Assembly (NCBI RefSeq): GCF_021227995.1
Contig: NZ_CP089301.1
Coordinates: 310,001 to 374,000, forward strand
Direction: 5' to 3'
Length of the DNA: 64,000 bases
Source of the DNA: Novosphingobium kaempferiae
GTDB lineage: Bacteria > Pseudomonadota > Alphaproteobacteria > Sphingomonadales > Sphingomonadaceae
Shown here: positions 45,681 through 53,887 of the stretch, piece after piece
How positions within the stretch are numbered: position 1 is the first letter of the stretch
Layout of the letters: each line of letters opens with the position of its first letter
Position numbers and translations under genes: made by a program
The notes under the pieces: model-generated
What the model saw: only the letters and a program-made list of their open reading frames with translations
Databases searched by the model: none
Told to the model about the DNA's origin: nothing

Positions 45681-46432
45681 GCTTCTCCCTGCAAGGACGC
45701 ACGACCCTGATCGCCGGAGCTTCTTCGGGCATCGGCGCTGGCTTTGCGCGAGCCATAGCCTCAGCGGGCGGGCGCGTGGTGCTTGGCGCGCGCAGGCTCG
45801 AACGCACGCAGGCGCTGGCGTCGGAAATCGGGGCGCAGGCCATGGCAGTGGCACTCGACGTAACCAACGAAGCATCCCTGATCGCGGCCTTCGATGCTGC
45901 GGAGGCGCGGTTCGGCACGGTCCATGGGGTTGTCGCGAACGCCGGGATCGGCACTGGAGGCCGGTCCACCGACGTCCCGGCTGCCGCACTGTCGGGCGTT
46001 CTCGATACCAACCTGCTGGGCACCTATCTCGTCGCCCGCGAAGGCGCACGGCGGCTGATTGCAAGCGGCAGCCCAGAGCGCGGCGACGGGCGCATTGTCC
46101 TGATCGGCTCCATCACGGCACAACAGAACGGCACCGGCGATGCACTGTACGCCGCCAGCAAGGCGGGATTGGCCCACCTCGGGCGCCAGTTCGCGCGTGA
46201 GTGGATACGTCAGGGCATCAACGTCAACACCCTGCAGCCCGGCTGGATACCGACCGAGATCAACGCCGAGTGGTTCGCCAGCGAGCGCGGCAGAGCGGAC
46301 ATCGAGACACTCAACCGTCGCCGCCTGCTCGACACGGACGCGCTCGATCCGATGCTGCTCTACCTGCTCTCCAATGCCTCGGCGCAAGTGACCGGCGCGA
46401 CGTTCACCATCGACGACGGGCAATCGTTATGA
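45677..46432 (+). CDS. SDR family oxidoreductase
   Basis: This SDR has AGASSGIGAGF for cofactor binding, NAGIG, a Ser in LIGSITA and YAASK. A pair of Arg (GARRLE) suggests NADP preference. It is 251 residues with normal length. The start GTG overlaps the Rieske stop by four bases, and its own stop overlaps the next ATG by four bases. It would oxidise the alcohol or diol made by the oxygenase. Confidence 0.9.
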   Translation: MSFSLQGRTTLIAGASSGIGAGFARAIASAGGRVVLGARRLERTQALASEIGAQAMAVALDVTNEASLIAAFDAAEARFGTVHGVVANAGIGTGGRSTDVPAAALSGVLDTNLLGTYLVAREGARRLIASGSPERGDGRIVLIGSITAQQNGTGDALYAASKAGLAHLGRQFAREWIRQGINVNTLQPGWIPTEINAEWFASERGRADIETLNRRRLLDTDALDPMLLYLLSNASAQVTGATFTIDDGQSL

Positions 46433-47589
46433 CCGGCGACACACCCCGCGCCCTTGCCGGGCTGATCGTGATCGAGACTGCCGAGCGGGTCAGCGGCGAA
46501 TATACCGGCAAGCTGCTGGCCGATCTCGGCGCACAGGTCATCAAGGTCGAGCGGCCCGGCGGTGCGCCGACGCGCGCCATGGGGCCATTTCACAAGGGCG
46601 AAAGCACGCTGTTCGCCTATCTCAACGCGAACAAGCAGTCGGTCGTTCTAGACCTCGCCAACGCGCAGGAACGCGCCCTGCTCGACCGTCTTCTCGCGCG
46701 CGCCCATGCCCTGATCGACGATCATGACGAGGCCTGGACTGATCGAACGGACCTGTCCCCAGAAGCGGTCGCAGAACGGCATCCGTCCATCGTCCACACG
46801 CTGGTCACGCCGTTCGGGCAGGGCGCGCCGAAGGAGTTGCAGCGGCTCCGCCCGATCAACGTCATCAACGCCGGTGGCTGGGCCTATCACAGCCCGAGCG
46901 AGACGCCGTCCGACAAGCCTCCGCTCAAGGGCGCAGGCCGTTTCCTGTCGGACTACGAGGCGGGCATCGACGCGGCGCTTTGTACCCTCGCCTCGCTCCT
47001 GCGGCTGCGGCGCACCGGCGAGGGCCAGTCCATCGATGTGTCGGAGGTCGAGGTGCAACTCAACCGCATCGACGCCGTGCTGGACCGCATGCTGGCAGGA
47101 GAAGCCGACCCGAGCGACGCGCGTTCCGCTTACGACATGGGCGGCCCCGGCGCGTCCTTCGCCTGCTCCGACGGCCACGTCTTCCTGTTCATGACCACGC
47201 GCCATCACTGGAAGGCTCTCTGCGCGCTGATGAGTGAGCCGGAGTGGGCCACCGCTTTCCGCGAGGACTGGCTGGAGTTCGACTGCACGCCCACCAACGT
47301 CGCACAGTTCCGCGCCGGGTTCTCGGCATGGATCGCGACGCAGCAAAAGCTGCCCGTCACCGAGGCCGCGCAGAAGGCCGGCGTCGCGATGGTGCCGGTA
47401 AACACGGCGGCGGACCTGCCCCGCCACGAACAGTTCGCGCATCGCGGCTTCTTCCAGCAGGCGCAGCACCCGGCCTTCGGAGAAGTGGCCTACCCCGGCG
47501 CCTGCTACCGCATGAGCGCGACACCCGTCAGCGTGCGCACCCACGCCCCCGCGCTCGGCGCAGACCAGCGGCAGGTCGGCGATGCGTGA
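46429..47589 (+). CDS. CaiB/BaiF-type CoA transferase (first of tandem pair)
   Basis: This class III CoA transferase has the N-terminal GKLLADLGAQVIKVERPGG fold and a likely catalytic Asp in FLSDYEAG, followed by RRTGEGQSIDVSEVE. It is 386 residues. It is divergent in sequence from the next gene, which suggests a heteromeric enzyme or two different substrates. It overlaps the SDR by four bases and the next transferase by eight. Confidence 0.87.
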   Translation: MTGDTPRALAGLIVIETAERVSGEYTGKLLADLGAQVIKVERPGGAPTRAMGPFHKGESTLFAYLNANKQSVVLDLANAQERALLDRLLARAHALIDDHDEAWTDRTDLSPEAVAERHPSIVHTLVTPFGQGAPKELQRLRPINVINAGGWAYHSPSETPSDKPPLKGAGRFLSDYEAGIDAALCTLASLLRLRRTGEGQSIDVSEVEVQLNRIDAVLDRMLAGEADPSDARSAYDMGGPGASFACSDGHVFLFMTTRHHWKALCALMSEPEWATAFREDWLEFDCTPTNVAQFRAGFSAWIATQQKLPVTEAAQKAGVAMVPVNTAADLPRHEQFAHRGFFQQAQHPAFGEVAYPGACYRMSATPVSVRTHAPALGADQRQVGDA

Positions 47590-48784
47590 CAGGGGCGGCC
47601 CGCTCAAAGGCATCCGCGTCGTCGAACTGACAAAGGTCTGGGCCGGGCCTTACGCGGGCAAGCTGCTCGCCCACCTCGGCGCGGAAGTCATCAAGATCGA
47701 GAGCCGATCGAACCTCGACGAGATGCGCGCCTACGGCGGCGTGGACATCGACGCGGCACCCTATTTCCTGTCGATCAACCAGGAGATCCTTTCCGTTCAG
47801 GTCAACATGAAGACCGGCGAAGGACTCGATCTGGTCAAGCGCATGATCGCCACTGCCGACATCCTGATCGACAACATCCGCCCCGGCGCGATGGAGCGGT
47901 CCGGGCTCGATTACGAGAGCCTGAAGGCCATCAAGCCGGATCTCATCCAGTGCTCGATCAAGATGTGGGGCACCGACGGCCCGCTCGGCTACCAGACGGG
48001 CTACGCACCCTGCTTCGCCGCGCTTTCCGGCCTCACCGCACTTGTCGGGCACGAGGGCGAGACGCCCAGGGGCATGAACATCCGCTATGGCGATTCCACC
48101 GCAGGGGCATGCGCCGCGCTTGCCTGCGTGGCGGCGCTGCACCATCGCGAGAGCACCGGCGAAGGCCAGTTCATCGACCTTTCCGCCGTCGAGGCGATGA
48201 CCAGCCTCGTCGGCGACAGCCTGTTCGCATGGAGCGTCACCGGTGAGGTGCCGCAGGCGGACGGCAACTTCCATCCGGAGATGTGCCCGCACGGCGCCTA
48301 CCCCTGCGCACAGGAGGCATGGACAAGTATCGCGGTGGCGAACGAGGGTGAATGGCGGGCACTGTGCGAGGTACTGGAAACGCCCGCTTTGACCGTCGAT
48401 CCGCGCTTTGCCAGCCTTGCCGAGCGCCTTGCCAATCGTCATTTGCTCGATGCGGAACTGGGCGCCCTCACCCGCCCTCATGACGCGGCGGAACTGGCCG
48501 AAAAGCTCAGGAAAGCGGGCGTTCCTGCGTTCAAGTCGATGAGTTCGCTCGACCTCGCGACCGACGGTTTCCTGTGGGCGCGGGAAGCCTATCGCATGGT
48601 CAGCGACCACCGTACCGGCACCCGACCGATCATCGGCCCGTCTTGGCGCATCGACCCCGATCCGCCCCTCATCGAGCGCGGCGCGCCGCTGCTCGGCGAG
48701 CACAATGCCTACGTCTACCGCGAGTTGCTGGGGTTGCGCGAAGACGAAATGGACGATCTGATCGCGCGCAAGGTGATCGACTAG
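47582..48784 (+). CDS. CaiB/BaiF-type CoA transferase (second of tandem pair)
   Basis: A canonical class III CoA transferase of 400 residues. The likely catalytic Asp is in RYGDSTAGA, with GKLLAHLGAEVIKIESRS upstream and STGEGQFIDLSAVEA downstream. It should move CoA from a donor such as succinyl-CoA or acetyl-CoA to an organic acid. It overlaps its neighbour by eight bases, so the pair is likely expressed in equal amounts. No CoA ligase is seen in the region. Confidence 0.9.
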   Translation: MRDRGGPLKGIRVVELTKVWAGPYAGKLLAHLGAEVIKIESRSNLDEMRAYGGVDIDAAPYFLSINQEILSVQVNMKTGEGLDLVKRMIATADILIDNIRPGAMERSGLDYESLKAIKPDLIQCSIKMWGTDGPLGYQTGYAPCFAALSGLTALVGHEGETPRGMNIRYGDSTAGACAALACVAALHHRESTGEGQFIDLSAVEAMTSLVGDSLFAWSVTGEVPQADGNFHPEMCPHGAYPCAQEAWTSIAVANEGEWRALCEVLETPALTVDPRFASLAERLANRHLLDAELGALTRPHDAAELAEKLRKAGVPAFKSMSSLDLATDGFLWAREAYRMVSDHRTGTRPIIGPSWRIDPDPPLIERGAPLLGEHNAYVYRELLGLREDEMDDLIARKVID

Positions 48785-48826
48785 GGGCACAAGTCCCGGC
48801 GACACCAGCGACGGGGGAGGACGCGC

Positions 48827-49747
48827 ATGAAACTGGGCTTCGCGATGCCGCACATGCTGCGGCTCAAGGCGACGATGCAGCCGTGGGAAACGCAGGTCAC
48901 CGGGGCCGACCAGACCAGCCTCGCCAAATGGGCGGAAAAGCTGGGTTTCGAGATGATCGCGGTGCCCGAGCATCACGTCATCCCCCGGCAGCACGTCGAG
49001 CTTTCCGGACCGTTCTACTTCAACGCCTATACCGCCATGGCCTATATCGCCGGGGCGACCGAGCGGGTGCGCGTCAATTCGTGCATCGCCATCCTGCCCG
49101 CCCAGCATCCGATCGTCACCGCCAAGGCGCTTTCGACGATGGACTGGCTGTCCAGCGGGCGGGTGACGATCACTTTTGCCGTCGGTTGGCTGGCGAAGGA
49201 GTTCGCGATTCTGGGCGTTCCGTTCCATGAACGCGGCGCGATGGCGGACGAATACATCCGCGCCATCATTGCCCTGTGGACCGAGGAAAACCCTGAATTC
49301 GAAGGGAAATATGTCTCGTTCCGCGATGTCGCCTTCGAGCCGAAGCCGGTGCAGAAACCGCACATTCCGGTGTGGTTCGGCGGCGATGCGGATGCCGTCC
49401 TGCGGCGCGTTTCGCGCCATGCGCAGGGCTGGTGGCCGTTCCTGACGAAGCCCGAGGACATCGCCGCGCGGATCGACTTCATCCGCTCCCAACCTGACCA
49501 CAACGGCCAGCTTTCGGACGTATATTACGGCATGGCGACCGCCCGCGTCGGCGAGGGTCACGCCGTGATCGACGATCCCACGGCCCGTCCCGGCCAGACC
49601 CGGCAGGAGATCGTCGATCGCCTGGGATGGCTGCAAGATCAGGGAGTTACGTGGAGTTCGATCCCTATCCCGCCCCTCCCCGACATCGCGGCCTACTACG
49701 ACTATACCCAGTGGATCGCCGAGGAGATCATGCCCGCCGTCAGGTGA
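48827..49747 (+). CDS. LLM-class flavin-dependent oxidoreductase
   Basis: This 306-residue TIM-barrel oxidoreductase of the luciferase-like class begins MKLGFAMPHMLRLKATMQPW and carries HPIVTAKALSTMDWLSSGR and FGVGW-type segments (ITFAVGWLAKEF). It may use FMN or F420; in proteobacteria FMN is more likely, which would fit a flavin reductase elsewhere. It could oxidise or dehydrogenate a CoA ester in the pathway. It lies 42 bases after the CoA transferase. A 91-base gap with an 18-base motif shared with 57852 follows. Confidence 0.88.
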   Translation: MKLGFAMPHMLRLKATMQPWETQVTGADQTSLAKWAEKLGFEMIAVPEHHVIPRQHVELSGPFYFNAYTAMAYIAGATERVRVNSCIAILPAQHPIVTAKALSTMDWLSSGRVTITFAVGWLAKEFAILGVPFHERGAMADEYIRAIIALWTEENPEFEGKYVSFRDVAFEPKPVQKPHIPVWFGGDADAVLRRVSRHAQGWWPFLTKPEDIAARIDFIRSQPDHNGQLSDVYYGMATARVGEGHAVIDDPTARPGQTRQEIVDRLGWLQDQGVTWSSIPIPPLPDIAAYYDYTQWIAEEIMPAVR

Positions 49748-49773
49748 GCGAACGTCGCCGCGATGCCTGCCGG

Positions 49774-49791
49774 GGGCGGTATTGACGGCGC
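49774..49791 (+). promoter_or_regulatory. 18-base motif shared with the region upstream of 57934
   Basis: GGGCGGTATTGACGGCGC occurs here and, with one difference, at 57852-57869. Both lie 45-65 bases before a start codon, and both are followed by CACAC and CGGGA. It may be a promoter or activator site; TTGACG could be a -35 element. This would give the DUF35/thiolase pair its own promoter. Confidence 0.45.
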
Positions 49792-49838
49792 TGCACACAA
49801 GCGGGACTGAACGACACCTAGAACGGGGAGAGCGACAC

Positions 49839-50243
49839 ATGCGCCTACCAAGGCCACGCCCAAAGCTGGATCAGGAGAACTCTGCGTTCTGGACGGGCGG
49901 TGCAGAGGGCAAGCTGCGCATCGTGCGCTGCGGCGACTGCGGAAACTACACCCACCCGCCCCGCATCCTGTGCCGCCATTGCCAGTCGGAGAACGTCTCC
50001 GCCGAGCCCGTCGCGGGGACCGGGGTGATCGACACATTCACCGTCAACCACCAGCCATGGGCCAAGGATCTGCCCGTCCCCTACGTCATCGCCCGCGTCG
50101 CGCTCGACGGGGTGCCGGGGGTCTACCTCACCACCAACATCGTCAACTGCCCGGTCGAGGCAGTCGGCTTCGGCGATCCGGTGCGCGTCGTGTTCGAGGA
50201 GCAGGACGGCGTGTTCTATCCCCTGTTCGAGAAGGCCGACTGA
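49839..50243 (+). CDS. DUF35 zinc-ribbon/OB-fold protein
   Basis: This 134-residue protein has the rubredoxin-like zinc ribbon Cys31-x2-Cys34-x10-Cys45-x2-Cys48, followed by an OB fold (TGVIDTFTVNHQPW, PYVIARVALDG). DUF35 proteins partner with thiolase-fold proteins and bind the CoA part; the ChsH2-Ltp2 complex of steroid degradation is the known example. Its stop overlaps the ATG of the thiolase-like gene by one base (TGATG), supporting a complex. ATG 49839 follows GGGGAG. Confidence 0.92.
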   Translation: MRLPRPRPKLDQENSAFWTGGAEGKLRIVRCGDCGNYTHPPRILCRHCQSENVSAEPVAGTGVIDTFTVNHQPWAKDLPVPYVIARVALDGVPGVYLTTNIVNCPVEAVGFGDPVRVVFEEQDGVFYPLFEKAD

Positions 50244-51406
50244 TGGCGCGTGAAGCCTACATCACCGGCGTGGGCCAGTCCGAAGTCGGCGTGCGACTGC
50301 CGCGCCATCCGCTGCTGCTGACGCTCGACGCCGCGAAGGAGGCCATCGCCGAGGCGGGCCTGACCTTCGAGCAGATCGACGGCGTGTTCTCGTTCCCCGG
50401 CAAGAGCCATGGCTATCTTGCGTTCTCGCCCGTCGGCACCGACGAGGTGATCGAGGCACTGGGCATCAAGTCGAAATGGCAGATGGGCGGTCTTGAGCAG
50501 CCCGCGCAGCTGTCCGCCATCGGCATGGCGGCATGGGCGGTGAAGGAAGGCATCTGCCGCCATGTGCTGTGCTACCGCACCGTCTACGAGGCAGGCGGCA
50601 TGGCCGACCCCGCGACCTACATGCCCGCCCGGCCCGACACCGTTTCCGGCGCGTCGCAGTGGACCAGCCCGTTCTGGGCGACTTCCGCCGCCTGCTGGAC
50701 CGCGCAATACGCCGCGCGCCACGTCCACAAGTACGGCCTGACGCGCGAGCAGCTTGGCCAGATCGCGATCAACGGATCGAAGAACGCGATGCTCAACCCG
50801 AACGCCCGCGCGATCACCAAGGAGGAACTGACGCTCGACAAGTACATGTCGGCGCGGATGATCTCGACCCCGCTGTGCCTCTACGACTGCGACCGCTTCT
50901 CCGACGCATCGACGGTGGTGATCGTCTCCGCCGGTGACGCGCTCGACGAGATCAGGTGCGAGCCGATCCGCATCGCCGCGATGTCGGGCTCGGTCGACCG
51001 CTATTCGTGGGACCAGGTCGAATGGCCCGCCGCCTACGACGCGGGACCGGACTTGTGGGCGCGCACCGACTACACCGCCGCCGACGTCGACACCGCGCAG
51101 TTCTACGACGGCTTCGCGTTCCTGCCGATCACCTGGCTTGAGGCCCTCGGCTTCTGCGGGAAGGGTGAAGGCGGCCGCTTCATCGAAGGCGGCACCCGCA
51201 TTGCGCGCGATGGCGAACTGCCGCTCAACACCGCGGGCGGCCAGCTTGGCGCCGGACGCCTCCACGGCTTCGGCTTCGCGCACGAGGCAGTGACGCAGCT
51301 GCGCGGCAAGGCGGGCGCGCGGCAGATACCGGGCGATCCCCGCGTGGCGGTGGCGACATCGGGCGGCGGCCCGCTGGCGGCGGCGCTGCTGCTGGCGAAG
51401 GATTAG
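50243..51406 (+). CDS. Thiolase-fold (lipid-transfer/Ltp2-like) protein
   Basis: This 387-residue thiolase-fold protein begins AREAYITGVGQSEVG and has NTAGGQLGAGRLHGFGFAHE near its end. The nucleophilic Cys segment of ordinary degradative thiolases is not visible at the expected place (GGLEQPAQLSAIGMAA), so retro-aldol cleavage as in Ltp2, rather than thiolysis, is likely. The start shares a base with the DUF35 stop. The pair should form a complex that shortens a hydroxyacyl-CoA. It closes the eight-gene run. Confidence 0.88.
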   Translation: MAREAYITGVGQSEVGVRLPRHPLLLTLDAAKEAIAEAGLTFEQIDGVFSFPGKSHGYLAFSPVGTDEVIEALGIKSKWQMGGLEQPAQLSAIGMAAWAVKEGICRHVLCYRTVYEAGGMADPATYMPARPDTVSGASQWTSPFWATSAACWTAQYAARHVHKYGLTREQLGQIAINGSKNAMLNPNARAITKEELTLDKYMSARMISTPLCLYDCDRFSDASTVVIVSAGDALDEIRCEPIRIAAMSGSVDRYSWDQVEWPAAYDAGPDLWARTDYTAADVDTAQFYDGFAFLPITWLEALGFCGKGEGGRFIEGGTRIARDGELPLNTAGGQLGAGRLHGFGFAHEAVTQLRGKAGARQIPGDPRVAVATSGGGPLAAALLLAKD

Positions 51407-51481
51407 ACGGCTCCGACCTCGCGGGCTCTCCTCCCGCGAGGTCGGGGATGGGAGATTTTCGCGAAACTGCTTTGAAAAACC

Positions 51482-51560
51482 TTCGTCATTGCGAGCGTAG
51501 CGAAGCAATCCAAGTACGGCCCATGCCGCTGGATTGCTTCGCTACGCTCGCAATGACGAA
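51482..51560. repeat. Inverted repeat, family A copy 7 (T/A variant)
   Basis: The left arm reads GCGAGCGTAGCGAAG and the right CTTCGCTACGCTCGC, a compensated C-G to T-A change from the common form. It lies between the thiolase-like gene and the facing acyltransferase. Confidence 0.9.
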
Positions 51561-51580
51561 TTGAGGTATCAGCGCACCGA

Positions 51581-52768
51581 TCACGCTACGTGCGAAGGCA
51601 AGGCGCCGGCATCCACCCGCTTCACCGACTTGGCCCGCTTCAAGCCGATCAGCGGCCGCAGCGGGCCGACCTCTCGCCCGATCAGGTAGAACGCCCAAGA
51701 CCCCACCGCCACGGTGATGCACAGGGTCAGGAACTCGGGCAGCGCGGTCAGGCCCTTGTCGCGCAGCCAGTAGCTGACCAGCACCATGACCGTCTGGTGC
51801 GCGATGAAGACCGGGAACACCGCCTCCACCAGCGTGGTGCGCCAGCGCGCGTCGCGGTTCCAGAAGCGGTCGGCGATGCCGAACAGCGCGATCACGGTGC
51901 CCCAGCACTGCACCGACTTGGCGAAGTCCAGCGGCTCCATCCACGCGCGCGGGGTGCGCACATTGCCGGGGAAGTGCCAAGCCTCCAGCGCGACGAAGGC
52001 ATAGCCCGCAAGGCCGACCGCCAGCGCGGGCTTCCACTGCAACGCGATGGCCTGCCGCAGCGCGTCGGAACGGCGCAGCAGGAAGCCGAACAGGAACATG
52101 CCTCCGTAATGGAGGTGCGCGCACATGTCGGTGAGGACGCTGTGCGTATCGGTCCAGCCGTCGCCCGGGTAGCGCACCGCATACGTCATCAGGCAGCCGA
52201 GCGGCAGCAGCAGCGGCCCGGCCAGCACCTTCTCGCTGCCCCGCGCCAGCGCCGCGCGCCAGCTTGCGGGCAGCACCATCAGCGCCAGGCACAGCACCAC
52301 GGTGTAGACCAGCAGGTAGATCACGAACCACAAGTGCATGATCGCGGGCAGGTTCTCGTGGATCACGCGGCGGAAGCTGAAGGCGTCGTGGAACAGGAAG
52401 TAGCCGTAACCGTGCGTGTAGCCGCTGTTGAGCAGGCCCATGTAGGGCTGCGGCGGCACGATTACGGTGAGGCCGAACAGCAGCGGAATGCCGAGGCGCA
52501 GCAGGCGGCTTTTCAGGAAACTGACGGTATCCCCATCCTTCGCGAACAGCGCCGCGCTGGCGTAACCGGAGATCGCGAAGAGCAGCGCCAGCCGCCATGC
52601 GCTGAGGCCCAGCAGCGGAATCTCCGCCCACTGCACCACGCCGCGCGTCGGCGTCTGGAAGCCCCAGGGCGTGAACGAGAAGCCGACATGGTAGAAGATC
52701 AGGAGCACGAAAGCGCCAATGCGCAGCCAATCCATTCCGTAGTGGCGCTGGCTGGTGGCGGGTTTCAT
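51581..52768 (-). CDS. Membrane acyltransferase (acyltransferase 3 family)
   Basis: This 395-residue protein has about ten hydrophobic segments and the start GMDWLRIGAFVLLIFYHVGF, where the His of acyltransferase 3 proteins lies. Members transfer acyl groups to sugars or glucans (for example OpgC) at the inner membrane. ATG 52768 is the start. It is divergent from the LacI-like protein and convergent with the thiolase-like gene. The acceptor is not predictable. Confidence 0.87.
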   Translation of the reverse strand: MKPATSQRHYGMDWLRIGAFVLLIFYHVGFSFTPWGFQTPTRGVVQWAEIPLLGLSAWRLALLFAISGYASAALFAKDGDTVSFLKSRLLRLGIPLLFGLTVIVPPQPYMGLLNSGYTHGYGYFLFHDAFSFRRVIHENLPAIMHLWFVIYLLVYTVVLCLALMVLPASWRAALARGSEKVLAGPLLLPLGCLMTYAVRYPGDGWTDTHSVLTDMCAHLHYGGMFLFGFLLRRSDALRQAIALQWKPALAVGLAGYAFVALEAWHFPGNVRTPRAWMEPLDFAKSVQCWGTVIALFGIADRFWNRDARWRTTLVEAVFPVFIAHQTVMVLVSYWLRDKGLTALPEFLTLCITVAVGSWAFYLIGREVGPLRPLIGLKRAKSVKRVDAGALPSHVA

Positions 52769-52963
52769 GGCATTCCGTAATCGACTTGGCCGTTACGCGC
52801 TCCTGCACGCATGGGTCCGGTGTATGGGGCGCTCATTAGGCGCGTTGTCACGTCTCTGCAATCGCACGGTTGTAACAGAACGTAACCCCGCCACGCACCG
52901 ATTTCCTCGGGTTCGGAGACAACTGGGGTTGGTGAGCCGCCCTCCAGCGGCGAACATCGCGCC

Positions 52964-53887
52964 ATGAACCGATCCGACGCGCCCGTCGTGCCCCTGCCCG
53001 TCCGCAACCCGCGCGCCTCCGTCATCGAGCGGGCGAACTACGTGCCCGACCTGCTCCCGCGAAAGGGCGCGGCGCGCCCGGTGGAAGCCTTAGCCCCGCC
53101 ACCGGTCGTCCTGCTGCTTCACGACGGGCGCAACGGCGATGTGCTCGATCTGGTCGAGAGCGGGCTGGCGACGGGGATCGAGGACAGCCACCTGATCGCC
53201 CGCCACAGGTTCGCCCCGGACATGACGGCGGGGGCTTTCACCCGTTTCCTCGAACGGCATCGCCCCGCCTGCGTGGTGCTCGTCCCGCCGCTGTCGGGCA
53301 GCGACGATCTCGCCGCCCTCTGCGCGCGGGCGCAGGTGCGCTGCCTGCGGCTGGGCGTGACCGGAGACCTCGCCTGCGACGAGCGCCGCGCCGCCGCCGT
53401 CGCCGTGGCCCGGCTGGTCGCCGCCGGTCATGCGCGGATCGGCCTCGTCTCCGGCGCAGAAGGATCGCCGAGCGCGCAGCAGCGGGAACTGGGCTATCTC
53501 GACGCCATGGCGGAGTACGGGCTCGACCGCGGCCCCGCGTTGATCGTTCCGGGGGACGACACGTTCGAGTCCGGGATCGAGGCCGGGCTGCTCCTGCTGG
53601 AAATCAGCCCGCGCCCCACCGCGATCCTGGCGTGCAACGATGCGATGGCGCTCGGCTTGCTCCACGCCGCCGCACGCGCCGGGATCGCGGTGCCCGATGC
53701 GCTGGCGGTGGTCGGCTTCGACGATACCCCCCTCGCCCGCCGCGCGCTGCCTGCGCTCAGTTCGGTGCATGTGCCGTGGGAGCGGATCGGGCAGGAGGCA
53801 GCGCGGCGCGTCCTTTCGGACGCTCAGGCGCCGCCGGTTTCGTTCGAGGGCGAACTGGTCGAGCGCGCCTCGTCCCACTTCGGATAG
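52964..53887 (+). CDS. LacI-type ligand-binding protein without a helix-turn-helix
   Basis: Residues about 48-300 form the periplasmic-binding-like effector domain of LacI regulators (HARIGLVSGAEGSPSAQQRE, AILACNDAMALGLLHAA, VVGFDDTPLARRALP). The first 47 residues are Pro/Arg-rich and contain no helix-turn-helix or hinge helix. No displaced DNA-binding domain is seen in any frame upstream, so it is not a simple frameshift. It may be a sensor or a decayed regulator. Its last 64 bases overlap the 3' end of the facing MFS gene. Confidence 0.82.
   Translation: MNRSDAPVVPLPVRNPRASVIERANYVPDLLPRKGAARPVEALAPPPVVLLLHDGRNGDVLDLVESGLATGIEDSHLIARHRFAPDMTAGAFTRFLERHRPACVVLVPPLSGSDDLAALCARAQVRCLRLGVTGDLACDERRAAAVAVARLVAAGHARIGLVSGAEGSPSAQQRELGYLDAMAEYGLDRGPALIVPGDDTFESGIEAGLLLLEISPRPTAILACNDAMALGLLHAAARAGIAVPDALAVVGFDDTPLARRALPALSSVHVPWERIGQEAARRVLSDAQAPPVSFEGELVERASSHFG

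Noticed and set aside
44685..46064. Leftward frame of 459 codons opposite the Rieske and SDR genes
   Set aside because: The rightward genes carry intact catalytic motifs and 4-base overlaps; the leftward frame has none.
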